64,000 nt of DNA from Pseudonocardia sp. CNS-004 (GTDB lineage: Bacteria > Actinomycetota > Actinomycetes > Mycobacteriales > Pseudonocardiaceae): assembly GCA_001942185.1 (NCBI GenBank), contig MKJV01000096.1, positions 1 to 64,000 on the forward strand, given 5' to 3'. Positions 1 through 8,862 of this stretch are shown one piece after another (the first letter of the stretch is position 1; each line of letters opens with the position of its first letter). The notes beneath the pieces were generated by a model. The model searched no databases, was not told where the DNA came from, and was given only the letters and a program-made list of their open reading frames with translations. Both the position numbers and the translations under genes were made by a program.

Positions 1-169
1 GGGTGCCGCTTCACCAGGCGGAACGGCACCCGGTGCGGGCTCGCCCGGCACCGGCTGCGTGAACGACGGGCCCGGGCGCGGCCAGAGCAGGGGGAACGGC
101 CCCGGGTGCCGCTTCACCAGGCGGAACGGCACCCGGTGCGGGCTCGCCCGGCACCGGCTGCGTGAACGA
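1..169. repeat. Two copies of a 66-bp direct repeat inside the Pro-rich coding region
   Basis: Positions 1-66 and 104-169 are identical. The offset is 103 bp, not a multiple of three, so the copies are read in different frames by the surrounding gene. This fits a codon-based repeat (102 or 105 bp) that has lost or gained bases in G/C runs. The repeats encode Pro/Gly/Ala-rich segments. Confidence 0.85.
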
Positions 170-406
170 GGGGACCGGCAGCCCGGCAGCGTCGGTGGGA
201 ACGGGCTCACCCGGCGGCGGTGGCGCCGCCTCGGGCTGAGCGGTGACGCTCGAGGCGTCGGCCGACGGGATCGCCGTGGGCTGTGGGTCGCCGTTCGTGG
301 CCGTGCTCGCCAGTCCGATGACGGCGGCGACGACCGCAACGCCGATCAGCCCGAGTCCACCGAGCCGCATCGGCGACGGTCCGCCACCCCCGCCCGGCGT
401 GGTCAC
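11..406 (-). CDS. Membrane-anchored Ala/Pro-rich protein, N-terminal part (LytR_C-type protein suspected)
   Basis: GTG start at 406. A Gly/Pro cap is followed by one hydrophobic segment (about residues 16-34), so the protein is probably a signal-anchored or secreted protein whose tail is rich in Ala, Pro, Gly and Glu. The stop at 11 falls inside a 66-bp direct repeat that is read here in a different frame from its second copy, so the frame has probably slipped and the real gene runs off the left edge. In mycobacteria def, a DUF3263 gene and a LytR C-terminal-domain protein are neighbours (Rv0429c-Rv0431). The same order here suggests that identity, but the diagnostic domain is not in the window. 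Confidence 0.5.
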   Translation of the reverse strand: MTTPGGGGGPSPMRLGGLGLIGVAVVAAVIGLASTATNGDPQPTAIPSADASSVTAQPEAAPPPPGEPVPTDAAGLPVPSFTQPVPGEPAPGAVPPGEAAPGAVPPALAAPGPVVHAAGAGRARTGCRSAW

Positions 407-471
407 GACCGGACCTCGACTGCGGTCACAGGCTCGATCACGCTGGCCTCCGGTTGAGTGGGGGGTTCCGG

Positions 472-821
472 TCAGTGACGGGTCGCCGAGGCGACCGGAT
501 CGGCGATCATGCTGCCGTCACCACGGCTCGATTCCCAGGCGGCGCGCCGCACGAGTGCGTTGTCGGCTGCGCGCAGCCTGCGGAGCCGCTTCACGAGCAG
601 CGGGTCGGCGGCGAGCGCCTCCGGCGAGTCGACGAGGGCGTTGAGCACCTGGTAGTAGCGGGTGGCCGACATGTCGAAGAGCTCACGGATCGCCTGTTCC
701 TTGCGCCCGCGTACTTCCACCACTGGCCTTCGAAGGCGAGGATCTCGCGCTCCCGGCGGCCCAGTACGCCCGCCGGACCGCCGGCGGGAGGGCGCCCGCT
801 GCGTTCGGTGGCCGACTCCAT
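472..821 (-). CDS. DUF3263 family protein (one frameshift)
   Basis: Two overlapping frames join near position 705 into one protein. It runs from REREILAFEGQWWKYAGA to KEQAIRELFDMSATRYYQV and then LVKRLRRLRA, the hallmark pattern of the actinobacterial DUF3263 family, a short HTH-like DNA-binding protein. The break fits one missing C in the GCCAAG context. ATG 821 is preferred over the in-frame ATG 866 because the longer form would cover the palindrome at 847-870. It is divergent from def. The function of the family is not established. Confidence 0.8.
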
Positions 822-846
822 CACGCTCCTCGGGGCCTCACTCAGC

Positions 847-870
847 GCGAATGACACACCTGTCATTCGC
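847..870. promoter_or_regulatory. Perfect 10-bp inverted repeat between DUF3263 and def
   Basis: GCGAATGACA and TGTCATTCGC are separated by 4 bp (CACC). The site lies 25 bp upstream of the DUF3263 start chosen here and about 90 bp upstream of def. Its position suggests an operator, perhaps bound by the adjacent HTH-like protein itself; this is inference. Confidence 0.6.
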
Positions 871-959
871 GGCGGTCATTGAACCACGGGAACCCGACAG
901 GAACCGGGGAGGCACGCGCTGCCCGATCGTGAAATGCCAGGACCACGTAGGGTCGCGTC

Positions 960-1532
960 GTGTCCGTCCGTCCCATCCGCATCATCGGCGACCCCGTCCT
1001 GCACCGGCCCACCCGCCCAGTCGAAGCGTTCGACGAGGAGCTGAAGGCCCTGGTCGAGGACATGTTCGAGACCATGGCCGCTGCAGAAGGCGTCGGGCTC
1101 GCGGCGAACCAGATCGGCGTCGATCTGCGCCTCTTCGTCTACGACTGCCCGGACGAGGCCACCCGGACGCGTGTGCGGGGGGTCGTGGTGAACCCGGTGC
1201 TGGAGACGTCCGAGCGTCCCGAGAGCATGCCCGACCCGGAGGACGACGAGGAGGGCTGCCTCTCCGTTCCCGCCGAGCACTTCCCGACCGGCCGGGCCGA
1301 GTGGGCCCGCGTCACCGGGGTGGACGCCGACGGCAAGCCGGTGGAGGTGGAGGGCCGCGGATTCCTCGCCCGCTGCCTGCAGCACGAGACCGACCACCTC
1401 GACGGGCTCCTGTACGTCGACCGGCTCGTCGGCCGCAACCAGCGTGCCGCGAAGAAGGCGCTCAAGCGCAACGGCTGGGGGGTTCCCGGCCTGTCCTGGG
1501 ACCCGGCCACCCAGGACGCCGAAGACGTCTGA
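960..1532 (+). CDS. def: Peptide deformylase
   Basis: 190 aa from a GTG start. Removes the formyl group from the N-terminal methionine of new proteins in the cytoplasm. All three metal/active-site motifs are present: GVGLAANQIG (residues 44-53), EEGCLSVP with the metal-binding Cys, and QHETDHLDG with the two metal-binding His and the catalytic Glu. Length is typical for actinobacterial enzymes. The reading frame is intact and is separated from the downstream gene by about 130 bp. Confidence 0.97.
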   Translation: MSVRPIRIIGDPVLHRPTRPVEAFDEELKALVEDMFETMAAAEGVGLAANQIGVDLRLFVYDCPDEATRTRVRGVVVNPVLETSERPESMPDPEDDEEGCLSVPAEHFPTGRAEWARVTGVDADGKPVEVEGRGFLARCLQHETDHLDGLLYVDRLVGRNQRAAKKALKRNGWGVPGLSWDPATQDAEDV

Positions 1533-1665
1533 CGGCGAGTCCCCGTCGTCCGGGCCACCGAGCCTTCCGGGTGCCCGCGGGACGCCCCAGGTCCATCATC
1601 GGCGCAGCTGGTGTCAGGGCGACACGGGCGGGCCGGACCGTCGACCGGCCGTACGCTCCTGACAC

Positions 1666-2277
1666 ATGCGGTTCTACGCCGAACGCCCGGGCCGGGCGGG
1701 CCTCCAGCTGTTGGGCGACCTGGTGGCGGCCGGGTGGGTCTGGCTCACCGTGTTCGTCGCGCGCACGGTCCACGACTTCGTGCTCGGGCTGCAGGGCCCC
1801 GCGCGGACGCTCGCCGGGGCCGGCGAGTCGGTGCGCGGGGCGTTCGACAACGCGGCGCGGACCGCAGCGGGGGTGCCGTTCATCGGCGAGGACCTCGCGC
1901 GGGCGCTGAGCACGGGAACCGGCGCGGGCGACTCGCTGGTCGCCGCGGGTCAGGAGCAGATCGAGGCGATCGCCCGGGTCGCCTTCGGGACCACGGTCGC
2001 CACCGTGGTGCTCGGCGCGATGCCGGTGCTGTTCGTCTGGCTGCCGCTGCGGTTGCGCTACGCGCGGCTGGCACGCTCGGCCGTCACGGCCCGCGGCGTC
2101 GACTCCGACCTGCTCGCGCTGCGCGCCATCACCCGCCGTCCGGTCCGCGCGCTCCTGCGGATCTCGCCCGACCCCGCCTCGTCCTGGCGGCGCGACGACC
2201 GGGCGGTGGTGCACGAGCTGGCTGCTCTGGAGCTGCGCAGCCTGGGCCTGCGCGCCCCCAGCACCCCGCCCGACTAG
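1666..2277 (+). CDS. Hypothetical membrane protein
   Basis: 203 aa. Two probable membrane segments (about residues 18-36 and 106-126) flank an Ala/Gly-rich loop that contains a GAGES and a TGTGAG stretch. The C-terminal third is Arg-rich and probably cytoplasmic. I do not recognise the family. Similar short two-helix proteins of unknown role are common in Pseudonocardiaceae. Translation starts at ATG right after the proposed promoter region; no operon partner is obvious. Confidence 0.7.
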   Translation: MRFYAERPGRAGLQLLGDLVAAGWVWLTVFVARTVHDFVLGLQGPARTLAGAGESVRGAFDNAARTAAGVPFIGEDLARALSTGTGAGDSLVAAGQEQIEAIARVAFGTTVATVVLGAMPVLFVWLPLRLRYARLARSAVTARGVDSDLLALRAITRRPVRALLRISPDPASSWRRDDRAVVHELAALELRSLGLRAPSTPPD

Positions 2278-2309
2278 ATGTTTTCCGGCCGCGGACGTTG
2301 GTGGGATGG

Positions 2310-2390
2310 CCGGCGAGCTCGTGATCGCCAGAAGTGGTGGCAGGGCGACGGTTCTGTCGTCCCGCCACCACTGTTGGCGATCGACGTGCC
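2310..2390 (+). repeat. Dispersed hairpin repeat, copy A
   Basis: The core 2323-2382 folds on itself: outer stem GATCGCCA (2323-2330) with TGGCGATC (2375-2382), then a 16-bp inner stem (2334-2349 with 2356-2371, one mismatch and one G-T) closed by a 6-nt loop. Related sequences lie at 24490-24570 (same orientation) and 9920-9985 (inverted). All sit outside genes or at a gene end. It may act as a bidirectional terminator or a small palindromic repetitive element. Confidence 0.7.
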
Positions 2391-2428
2391 CTGCTGGGGT
2401 GTCGACGGCGAGCATGATCAACTCGTGG

Positions 2429-3282
2429 CTATCTGACCGTGATCCGCTTGTCGTCGGAGAGGACGGGGCGGCCCTCGCCGTCGGACGGGTCCGACTCGAG
2501 GATGCGCACCGTGTAGTCGCCGGGTTCGAGCGTCACGGTGAAGGCGTACGGGGCGAAGCGCTGGCCTTCGGCCGTGCTCGTGAACCCCTGCTCGACGAGG
2601 TTGCCGTCGCGCAGCACCTCCCAGAGCACGGTCGCCTCGAACACGGCCGCCTCACCGCGCACCTCGACCTCGCGGCCGACCTGCGCGCCGTCGGCGGGCG
2701 AGTCGATCTGCACGAGCGAGCGGAGCGCGTAGGGGTCGCCGCGCTCGATGGGGGCGGAGGTGTCCACGGCGCCCCACAGGTCGGGTGTCGTCGCCCCGTC
2801 GACGAGGAGCCGGACCGGGTCCGTCGACTGCAGGGCCCCCTGCACCGTGTGCACCAGCTGCTGCACCGTGAGCTCGGCGAGGTCGGTGCCCACCTGCGCC
2901 GGACCGATGCGGTGAGGTCGACGACGATCACCCCGCCGTCCCGCCGGACGGGCTCCCGCAACGCGGTGCCGCCGGGCCAGCGGCTGCGGTAGTCGGGGTC
3001 GGTGCCGGTGGGCCGCGCGAGCATCTCGCGGACGGCGGCGCTCGCCGGGTCGCTCGTGACGACGGAGTGGAACTCGCGCTGCAGCCGCGGGCCCGCTGCG
3101 GTCTCGGCGACGTAGTACACGGGTACGGCCACGCGTTCTTCGCCGTCGGGCCGCCCCGGCGGCGGCGACGGCTGCGCGGCGGACGTCTCCGGCGCGGCTG
3201 CCGGGGGAGCAGGCTCCGGGCCCGCGCTGCCGCACCCCGCCAACAGGACGAGAAGGACGATCACCCACACCCGCCGCGCCAT
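2429..3282 (-). CDS. GerMN/Gmad2-domain lipoprotein (one frameshift)
   Basis: Starts with a lipoprotein signal peptide, lipobox LLAGC at residues 13-17, then a Pro-rich linker. The N-terminal domain (about 50-190) resembles GerMN of spore-germination and cell-envelope proteins. The C-terminal part (about 195-280), with LVQIDSPADGAQV and ending in RITVR, resembles the immunoglobulin-like Gmad2 domain. The frames join near 2918, where one C of GCC is missing. Actinobacterial proteins with this arrangement are exported lipoproteins of unknown function. Confidence 0.75.
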
Positions 3283-3354
3283 CCGACACCTCCGGCCCCA
3301 GGTTCCCGCGGGCCGCCCGGTGAGCCCGGACGCCGCGCCGGACCCGGTCGTGGA

Positions 3355-4120
3355 TCAGGTCTCGACGTCGGGGGACGAGGCCTGCGCCCAGTAGCGGCGG
3401 GGGATGCGGCCCGCGAGGCGGGCGGCGCGGCCCGCCTCGACGGCGAGGCGCATCGCGTGGGCCATCCGCTCCGGGTCACGGCCCGGGTGACGGCCGTGGC
3501 GAGCAGGACCGCGTCGCAGCCCAGCTCCATCGCCTGCGCCGCCTCGGACGCCGTGCCGATCCCCGCGTCCAGCACGACCGGGACGCCCGCCTGCTCGACG
3601 ATCATCTCGATGTTGTGCGGGTTGCGGATGCCGAGCCCGGTGCCGATGGGCGAGCCCAGCGGCATGACCGCTGCGCATCCGACGCCCTCGAGCTTGCGCG
3701 CGAGCACCGGGTCGTCGTTGGTGTAGGGCAGGACGGTGAACCCGTCGTCCACCAGCTGTTCCGCTGCGTCGAGCAGCTCGATCGGGTCGGCAGCAGCGTG
3801 CGCTCGTCGGCCACGACCTCCAGCTTGACGATGTCGGTCTCCAGGGCCTCGCGGGCCAGCCGGGCGGTGAGCACGGCCTCGGCGGCCGTGCGGCAGCCCG
3901 CGGTGTTGGGGAGGACCTCGATGCCGAGGCGGCGCAGCAGGTCGAGCACGCCGGTGCCCGTGACGGCGTCGATCCGGCGCATGGCCACGGTGGTGAGCGC
4001 GGTACCGGACGCCACCAGTGCCCGCTCGAGGATCTCGAGGTTCGAGGCACCACCCGTACCCATGATCAGCCGGGACGCGATCTTGCGGTCTCCCACCAGC
4101 AGCGATTCGTCCATGGTCAT
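3355..4120 (-). CDS. thiG: Thiazole synthase ThiG (two frameshifts)
   Basis: Forms the thiazole phosphate ring of thiamin from 1-deoxyxylulose 5-phosphate, dehydroglycine and the sulfur carried by ThiS. Recognisable segments are LIMGTGGASNLEILERAL, the DIVKLEV strand that carries the Schiff-base Lys, VLPYTNDDPVLARKLE, PLGSPIGTGLGIRNP and VPVVLDAGIGTASEAAQAME. Frames break near 3793 (one C missing in CTGCCCGAC) and near 3488 (one C missing before GTGACC). It overlaps the end of thiS by 4 bp (ATGA), so translation is coupled. Length of about 255 aa is normal. Confidence 0.92.
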
Positions 4121-4317
4121 CCTCCCTGCACCGCCGTCAGCACCTCGATGCGCGCCCCGTCGGCGAGCGTGACGGCCGACCACTGCGCCCGGGGCACCAC
4201 CTCGCCGTCCACGGCGACCGCGACCCCGCTCTCGGGAGCCCCGAGGATGTCCAGCGCGTCGCGGACGTGGGCGCCGTCCGCGAGCTCGCGCTGCTCTCCG
4301 TTGATCCACACCTGCAC
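4117..4317 (-). CDS. thiS: Sulfur carrier protein ThiS
   Basis: 66 aa, ubiquitin-like fold, ending in the diagnostic Gly-Gly (VQGG) that is adenylated and thiocarboxylated to donate sulfur to ThiG. GTG start at 4317, preceded by an AGGAGG ribosome-binding site that overlaps the end of thiO. Lies between thiO and thiG in the usual actinobacterial order thiO-thiS-thiG. Confidence 0.93.
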   Translation of the reverse strand: MQVWINGEQRELADGAHVRDALDILGAPESGVAVAVDGEVVPRAQWSAVTLADGARIEVLTAVQGG

Positions 4318-4320
4318 GTG

Positions 4321-5450
4321 CTACCTCCTCGCTGGCAGTCCGAGTCGGGCCGGGTCGGCGGCGCGCACCGGGTCGGGGACGGGGTCACCGCTCAGCAGGG
4401 CCACCACGCGTCGGCGGTGACGGGCGCGAGCAGCATCCCGTTGCGGTGGTGGCCGGTGGCCACGACCAGTCCCTCGGGTCCGAGCGCACCGATCAGCGGC
4501 AGGTTGTCCGGGCTGCCCGGCCGCAGCCCCGCAGCGCTCTCCACCAGCGCGTACTCGGCGATGCCCGGCAGGACCCGCTCGGCGTCGCGCAGCAGGTCCC
4601 GCACCCCGCCGACCGTGACCTCGGTGTCGAAACCCTGCTCGGCCTGCGTGGCCCCGATGACGAGGCCACCGTCGTCGCGGGGCACCACGTACACCGGGCG
4701 GCCGTCCACGAGCGCCCGCACCGTGCGCCGCGGAGGCGGGAACGCACCGGCGCGGTGGGCGATGCGCAGGATCTCCCCCTTGACCGGGCGCACCAGCCCG
4801 TCGAGGGCGGGGTGGAGGGTGGCCGAGTGGGCACCCGCCGCCACGAGCACGGTGTCGACGTCGACGTCCCCCGCGTCCGTGCGAACGCCGGTGACCCGCG
4901 CACCGTCGTCGAGGACGGCGCGGGCCGCGCGTTCCACGACCGTGACGCCCGCCCGTTCGGCGGCGACGCGCAGTGCGGCGAGCAGCAGCCGGTTGTCGAC
5001 GGCCAGGTCACCGGGCACCGACAGCCCACCACGCACGTCCGGGCCCAGAGCGGGCTCGAGGCGTCGCAGCTCACGACCGGAGAGCCGCTCGACGGCACGG
5101 CCGAGGCGGCCGAGGAACCCGGCGAGCGTGTCCAGCTCGGCGCGGTCGCCGGAGCCGGTGGCGGCGACGACCGTGCCCTCGGTGCGCAGCCCGGCCGGTC
5201 GACCCGCGGCGCGCTCCAGTTCGGCGGCGAACCCCGGCCAGCGCGCCACGGCGGCCTCGCCGAGCTCCAGCAGCTCCTCCTCGCCCGGCCACGCCTCCGT
5301 GACCGGTGCGAGCATGCCGCCCGCCACCCACGACGCCCCGGACGCGGGCGCCGGGTCCAGAACCGTGACCGCCAGACCGGCCGAAGCGGCCCGCCACGCG
5401 CAGGACAGGCCGATCACGCCGGCCCCGATCACCGTCAACGAGTTCGACAT
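4321..5450 (-). CDS. thiO: Glycine oxidase ThiO (one frameshift near the C-terminus)
   Basis: FAD-dependent D-amino-acid-oxidase-type enzyme that makes dehydroglycine for ThiG. The N-terminal Rossmann motif is VIGAGVIGLSCAW. LRPGSPDNLPLIGAL and TGHHRNGMLLAPVTAD near the C-terminus are typical of the family. The frame as sequenced stops at 4392. Restoring one G in GCGGTGGTG extends it to a TAG at 4321, just before thiS. Translation should start at the ATG pair at 5450/5453, right after the TPP riboswitch; upstream in-frame codons belong to the riboswitch. Confidence 0.9.
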
Positions 5451-5458
5451 CATCTCCG

Positions 5459-5548
5459 CTCCCTGCGCCGGCATGACCCGGATCAGGTTCGACGGTCGGG
5501 ATCTGTGCGGATCCCCTCTCAGCCCGCTGTACGGGCTCCCGTGCGCCA
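5459..5548 (-). promoter_or_regulatory. TPP (THI-box) riboswitch controlling thiOSG
   Basis: Read on the minus strand the leader has the conserved THI-box blocks in order: GGGAGCCCGT, CTGAGAGG, the CGAACCTGATC block, CCGGGTCATGCCGGCG and CAGGGAG, ending a few bases before the thiO ATG. The final AGGGAG also serves as the ribosome-binding site, so thiamin pyrophosphate binding would most simply block translation. This is the usual arrangement in actinobacteria. Confidence 0.95.
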
Positions 5549-5674
5549 CCTGCCGTTCACCCTACGCTGTGCCGTTGGCCTCCGCTTCGCTCCGGCGGGC
5601 TCGCGGGCCTTCGAGGCCCGCTCGCTCTCCGACTGCCTCCACGAATCCGGGGGGCGCGCGTAGGGTCGCCGACC

Positions 5675-6343
5675 GTGCCTGGACTCGACGGCGCCACCGT
5701 GCGCAAGCGACTGGACGACGCCCGCCTCTACCTCTGCACCGGCGCCCGCCGCGGCACGGGTGACCTCGCCGAGTTCGCCGACGCCGCGCTCGCCGGGGGC
5801 GTCGACATCATCCAGCTGCGGGACAAGGGCCCCGACGGCCCGCTCGAGGCCCGGGAGGAGCTCGCCGCGCTGGAGGTGCTGGCCGAGGCGTGCGCCCGCC
5901 ACGGCGCCCTGCTCGCGGTGAACGACCGGGCCGACGTCGCGCTCGCGGCCGGTGCGGACGTGCTGCACCTCGGCCAGGACGACCTGCCCGTTCGGTGGGC
6001 TCGCACGGTCGTCGGCGACGAGGTGGTGATCGGGCGTTCGTCGCACAGCCCGGACGAGACCGCGACGGCCGCCGACGAACCGGGCGTGGACTACTTCTGC
6101 GTCGGCCCGTGCTGGCCGACGCCCACCAAGCCCGGTCGCCCGGCACCGGGCCTCGATCTGGTGCGCACGGTGGCGGGCCGCGGGCCGTCCCGGCCGTGGT
6201 TCGCGATCGGCGGCATCGACCACTCCCGGCTCGACGAGGTGCTCGCCGCGGGCGCGGAACGCATCGTGGTGGTCCGCGCGATCACCGAGGCGGAGGACCC
6301 GCGCGCCGCGGCGGCGGCGTTCGCGACCGCGCTGCGGCGCTGA
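5675..6343 (+). CDS. thiE: Thiamine-phosphate synthase
   Basis: 222 aa. Joins the pyrimidine (HMP-PP) and thiazole (THZ-P) moieties to give thiamin phosphate. TIM-barrel motifs are DIIQLRDKG, AVNDRADVALAAGADVLHLGQDD, IGRSSHS, YFCVGPCWPTPTKPG and WFAIGGID. Divergently transcribed from the riboswitch-controlled thiO-thiS-thiG genes, completing a thiazole/coupling branch cluster; no thiC or thiD is in the window. Confidence 0.95.
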   Translation: MPGLDGATVRKRLDDARLYLCTGARRGTGDLAEFADAALAGGVDIIQLRDKGPDGPLEAREELAALEVLAEACARHGALLAVNDRADVALAAGADVLHLGQDDLPVRWARTVVGDEVVIGRSSHSPDETATAADEPGVDYFCVGPCWPTPTKPGRPAPGLDLVRTVAGRGPSRPWFAIGGIDHSRLDEVLAAGAERIVVVRAITEAEDPRAAAAAFATALRR

Positions 6344-6367
6344 CCGCGATCGGAGCCGGACGGGCCT

Positions 6368-6772
6368 TCAGCGCGAGCGCAGCGCGCGGCGGGCCGCCCA
6401 CCGCGCGCGGTACCAGCGGACCGTCCAGCGCCAGCTCAGGCTGTCGGAGCGCCTGATCCGGCGGCCGTTCGCGGGTCGCATCCCGCTGCTGCGGTGGCTC
6501 GTCGTCCCGCTCACGCGGTCGATGGGTGGGCCGTGCAGGACCGAGTCCTCCTGCGGCTCGCCGACGAGCACCCAGGTGGAGCCCCCGCGCGACCCCGATC
6601 GCTGCCAGACCCGTTGGGCCGGCGCAGTACCCATCACCGCAGCAGAGTTCACGAGTACAAGGGTCGCGCTGCGCCGCGCGGAAGTCGTCACGCTCGCTGG
6701 CATCTTCACTACCGGCTGGCCGCAGTGCTCCGGGCAGGCCTGGCAGGGGTGTTCGCGAGCCGTAAGGATCAT
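6368..6772 (-). CDS. Possible small Cys-containing protein
   Basis: A 134-aa reading frame from ATG 6772, divergent from the membrane protein at 6802. Its N-terminus holds CQACPEHC and its C-terminus is rich in Arg and Trp. Third-codon GC is high but below that of neighbouring genes, and no family is recognised. It could be spurious; the alternative is a 460-bp stretch with no gene. Confidence 0.3.
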   Translation of the reverse strand: MILTAREHPCQACPEHCGQPVVKMPASVTTSARRSATLVLVNSAAVMGTAPAQRVWQRSGSRGGSTWVLVGEPQEDSVLHGPPIDRVSGTTSHRSSGMRPANGRRIRRSDSLSWRWTVRWYRARWAARRALRSR

Positions 6773-6801
6773 TTCGCCGCCGCCGCGGATAGCGTCCTGC
6801 C

Positions 6802-8124
6802 GTGACGACCAGCGCTCCGGCGCGGTCGCGGGTCTCCGGCACCGCGGCCGATCTCGCCGTCGTACTCGCGGCTGCGCTGCTCGTGGTCGCCTCGGCGGTG
6901 GTCGGGCGCGCGCTGTTGGCGGCCGGGGTCGACATCTTCCTGCCGTTCCCGCCACTGCTGGCCGAGTGGCTGCCGCACATCGGGCCGGGCACACCTGCGG
7001 CGGTCGTCGTCGCAGTGGCGGTCGCCGGCCAGGGCCCCGCGTTGGCGCACCGGCTGCCGTGGGAGCGGCTGCTGGCCACCGCGTACGCCGCCGCCGTGGC
7101 GTGGACGCTGGCACTCGCGCTGGTGGACGGCTGGCGGCGCGGCGTGGTCGAGCGGCTCACCAGCGGTGAGGAGTACCTGCACGACGTCCCGCGCGTGACC
7201 GACATCGGCGCGATGCTGAGCACGTTCGCCGACCACATCCTCACCGACCGGCCCGGCTTCTGGACCACCCACGTGGGCGCGCACCCACCCGGTGCGCTGC
7301 TGACGTTCGTCTGGCTGGACCGGGTCGGTCTCGGCGGTGGGGGACCGGCCGGGCTGTTCGTGATCATCGTCGGGGCGTCCGCCCCGATCGCCGTGGCCGT
7401 GGCGGCACGCGCGCTGGGAGCCGAGGACCTCGCGCGCCGCGCGCTGCCGTTCGGCGTGCTGTGGCCGGGCGCGGTGTGGGTGGGGGTGTCGGCGGACGGG
7501 ATGTTCGCGGGCGTCCTCGCGTGGGGCGTCGCCCTGCTCGCGGTGGGGGCGGCCGGGCGCGGGTTCCGCGCAGGCGTCGCCGCGCTGACGGCCGGGGTGT
7601 TGCTCGGCTGGTGCCTGTACCTGTCCTACGGGCTGGTGCTCGGCGGGCCCATCGCGCTCGCGGTTCTCGTGGCCACCCGCAACCTGCGGGCGGGCGTGCT
7701 GGCCGCCGCCGGTTCACTCGCGGTGGTCGGGGCGTTCACCGCGGCCGGGTTCTGGTGGTTCACCGGTTTCGAACGCGTCCAGGTGATCTACGCGGCGAGC
7801 ATCGCGGCCACGCGGCCGTACTCCTACTTCGTGTGGGCGAACCTCGCCGCGTTGCTGTTCGCGATCGGGCCCGCCGCGGTGGCCGCGCTCCGCCGCACCC
7901 GCGCCGTCCCGACCCCGGTCGCGCTGCTGGTGGGGGCCGCGCTGGCCGCGGTGCTGCTCGCCGACGTCTCCGGGATGAGCAAGGCCGAGGTGGAGCGGAT
8001 CTGGCTCCCGTTCGCCGTCTGGCTCACGATCCCCTGCGCGCTGCTGCCGCACCCCCGCTACTGGCTCGCGGCACAGGCGGGGCTCGCGCTCGCGGTCAAC
8101 CACGCCCTGCTGACGGTCTGGTAG
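6802..8124 (+). CDS. Polytopic membrane protein, GT-C-like (methylthioxylose transferase-like?)
   Basis: 440 aa with roughly ten hydrophobic helices. An extracytoplasmic loop after the third helix contains VGAHPPG, an arrangement seen in polyprenyl-phosphate-sugar-dependent (GT-C) transferases. Just downstream are a two-component system and, on the other strand, GT2 and DUF2064 genes. In M. tuberculosis a comparable trio (Rv0539 GT2, Rv0540 DUF2064, Rv0541c membrane transferase) includes the genes for methylthioxylose capping of lipoarabinomannan. Homology to Rv0541c is suspected from context and topology, not proven. Confidence 0.65.
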   Translation: MTTSAPARSRVSGTAADLAVVLAAALLVVASAVVGRALLAAGVDIFLPFPPLLAEWLPHIGPGTPAAVVVAVAVAGQGPALAHRLPWERLLATAYAAAVAWTLALALVDGWRRGVVERLTSGEEYLHDVPRVTDIGAMLSTFADHILTDRPGFWTTHVGAHPPGALLTFVWLDRVGLGGGGPAGLFVIIVGASAPIAVAVAARALGAEDLARRALPFGVLWPGAVWVGVSADGMFAGVLAWGVALLAVGAAGRGFRAGVAALTAGVLLGWCLYLSYGLVLGGPIALAVLVATRNLRAGVLAAAGSLAVVGAFTAAGFWWFTGFERVQVIYAASIAATRPYSYFVWANLAALLFAIGPAAVAALRRTRAVPTPVALLVGAALAAVLLADVSGMSKAEVERIWLPFAVWLTIPCALLPHPRYWLAAQAGLALAVNHALLTVW

Positions 8125-8176
8125 GCGTGAGCGACTCGTAAGCCACGCAGGCCGCGTGGGTCCATAGGCTCTGCCC

Positions 8177-8862
8177 ATGATGGCGCGCGTGCTCGTGGTG
8201 GACGACGACGCAACGGTCCGCGACGTGGTCGGCCGATACCTCGACGAGGCCGGCTACCAGGTCGACCTCGCCGCGGACGGCCCCACCGGGCTGCGCGCGG
8301 CGCGGGAACGCGCCCCGGACGCGTCGTGCTCGACCTGATGCTCCCCGGCATGTCCGGCCTCGACGTGTGCCGCTCGCTGCGGGCCGACGACGACCGCCTT
8401 CCGATCGTCATGCTCACGGCGCTCGGGGAGGAGGACGACCGGGTGCTGGGCCTCGAGCTCGGCGCGGACGACTACGTGACGAAACCGTTCAGCCCGCGCG
8501 AGCTCGTGCTGCGCGTCGGGTCGGTGCTGCGCCGCTCCCGCCCGCCCGACCCGGCGGCCGGGGTGGTCGAGGACGGCGAGCTGCGCGTCGACGCGGCCGC
8601 TCGCCGCGCCTGGCTGGGCGAACGGGAGCTCGCGTTGACCACCCGCGAGTTCGACCTGCTCGCGTTCCTGCTCGCCCACCCCGGCCGGGCGTACAACCGC
8701 GCGGAGCTGCTGGCCGAGGTGTGGGGGTGGGAGTTCGGCGACCAGTCCACGGTCACGGTGCACGTGCGGCGGCTGCGGGAGAAGATCGAGGCGGACCCCA
8801 CCCGTCCGCTGCGGATCGCCACGATCTGGGGCACCGGCTACCGCTACGACCCGGGCACGTGA
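8177..8862 (+). CDS. OmpR/PhoB-family response regulator (one frameshift)
   Basis: Receiver domain: acidic pair in VLVVDDDATVRD, phospho-acceptor Asp in VLDLMLPGMSG, Thr in MLTALGE and Lys in VTKPFSPREL. The C-terminal winged helix has LTTREFDLLAFLLAHPGRAY, VTVHVRRLREKIE and WGTGYRY. The frame breaks near 8322, where one G of GCGGTCGTG is missing just before the phospho-acceptor. The stop overlaps the GTG start of the sensor kinase, so the pair is translationally coupled. Confidence 0.9.

Noticed and set aside
662..1909. Long open frame on the plus strand across DUF3263 and def
   Set aside because: Shadow frame: Arg/Pro-rich translation with no motifs, overlapping the clear def gene.
5581..5630. 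GC hairpin with CTCGC repeats in the thiO-thiE gap (stem 5603-5621)
   Set aside because: The genes diverge, so it is not a terminator. Pairing is short and no regulatory family is recognised.
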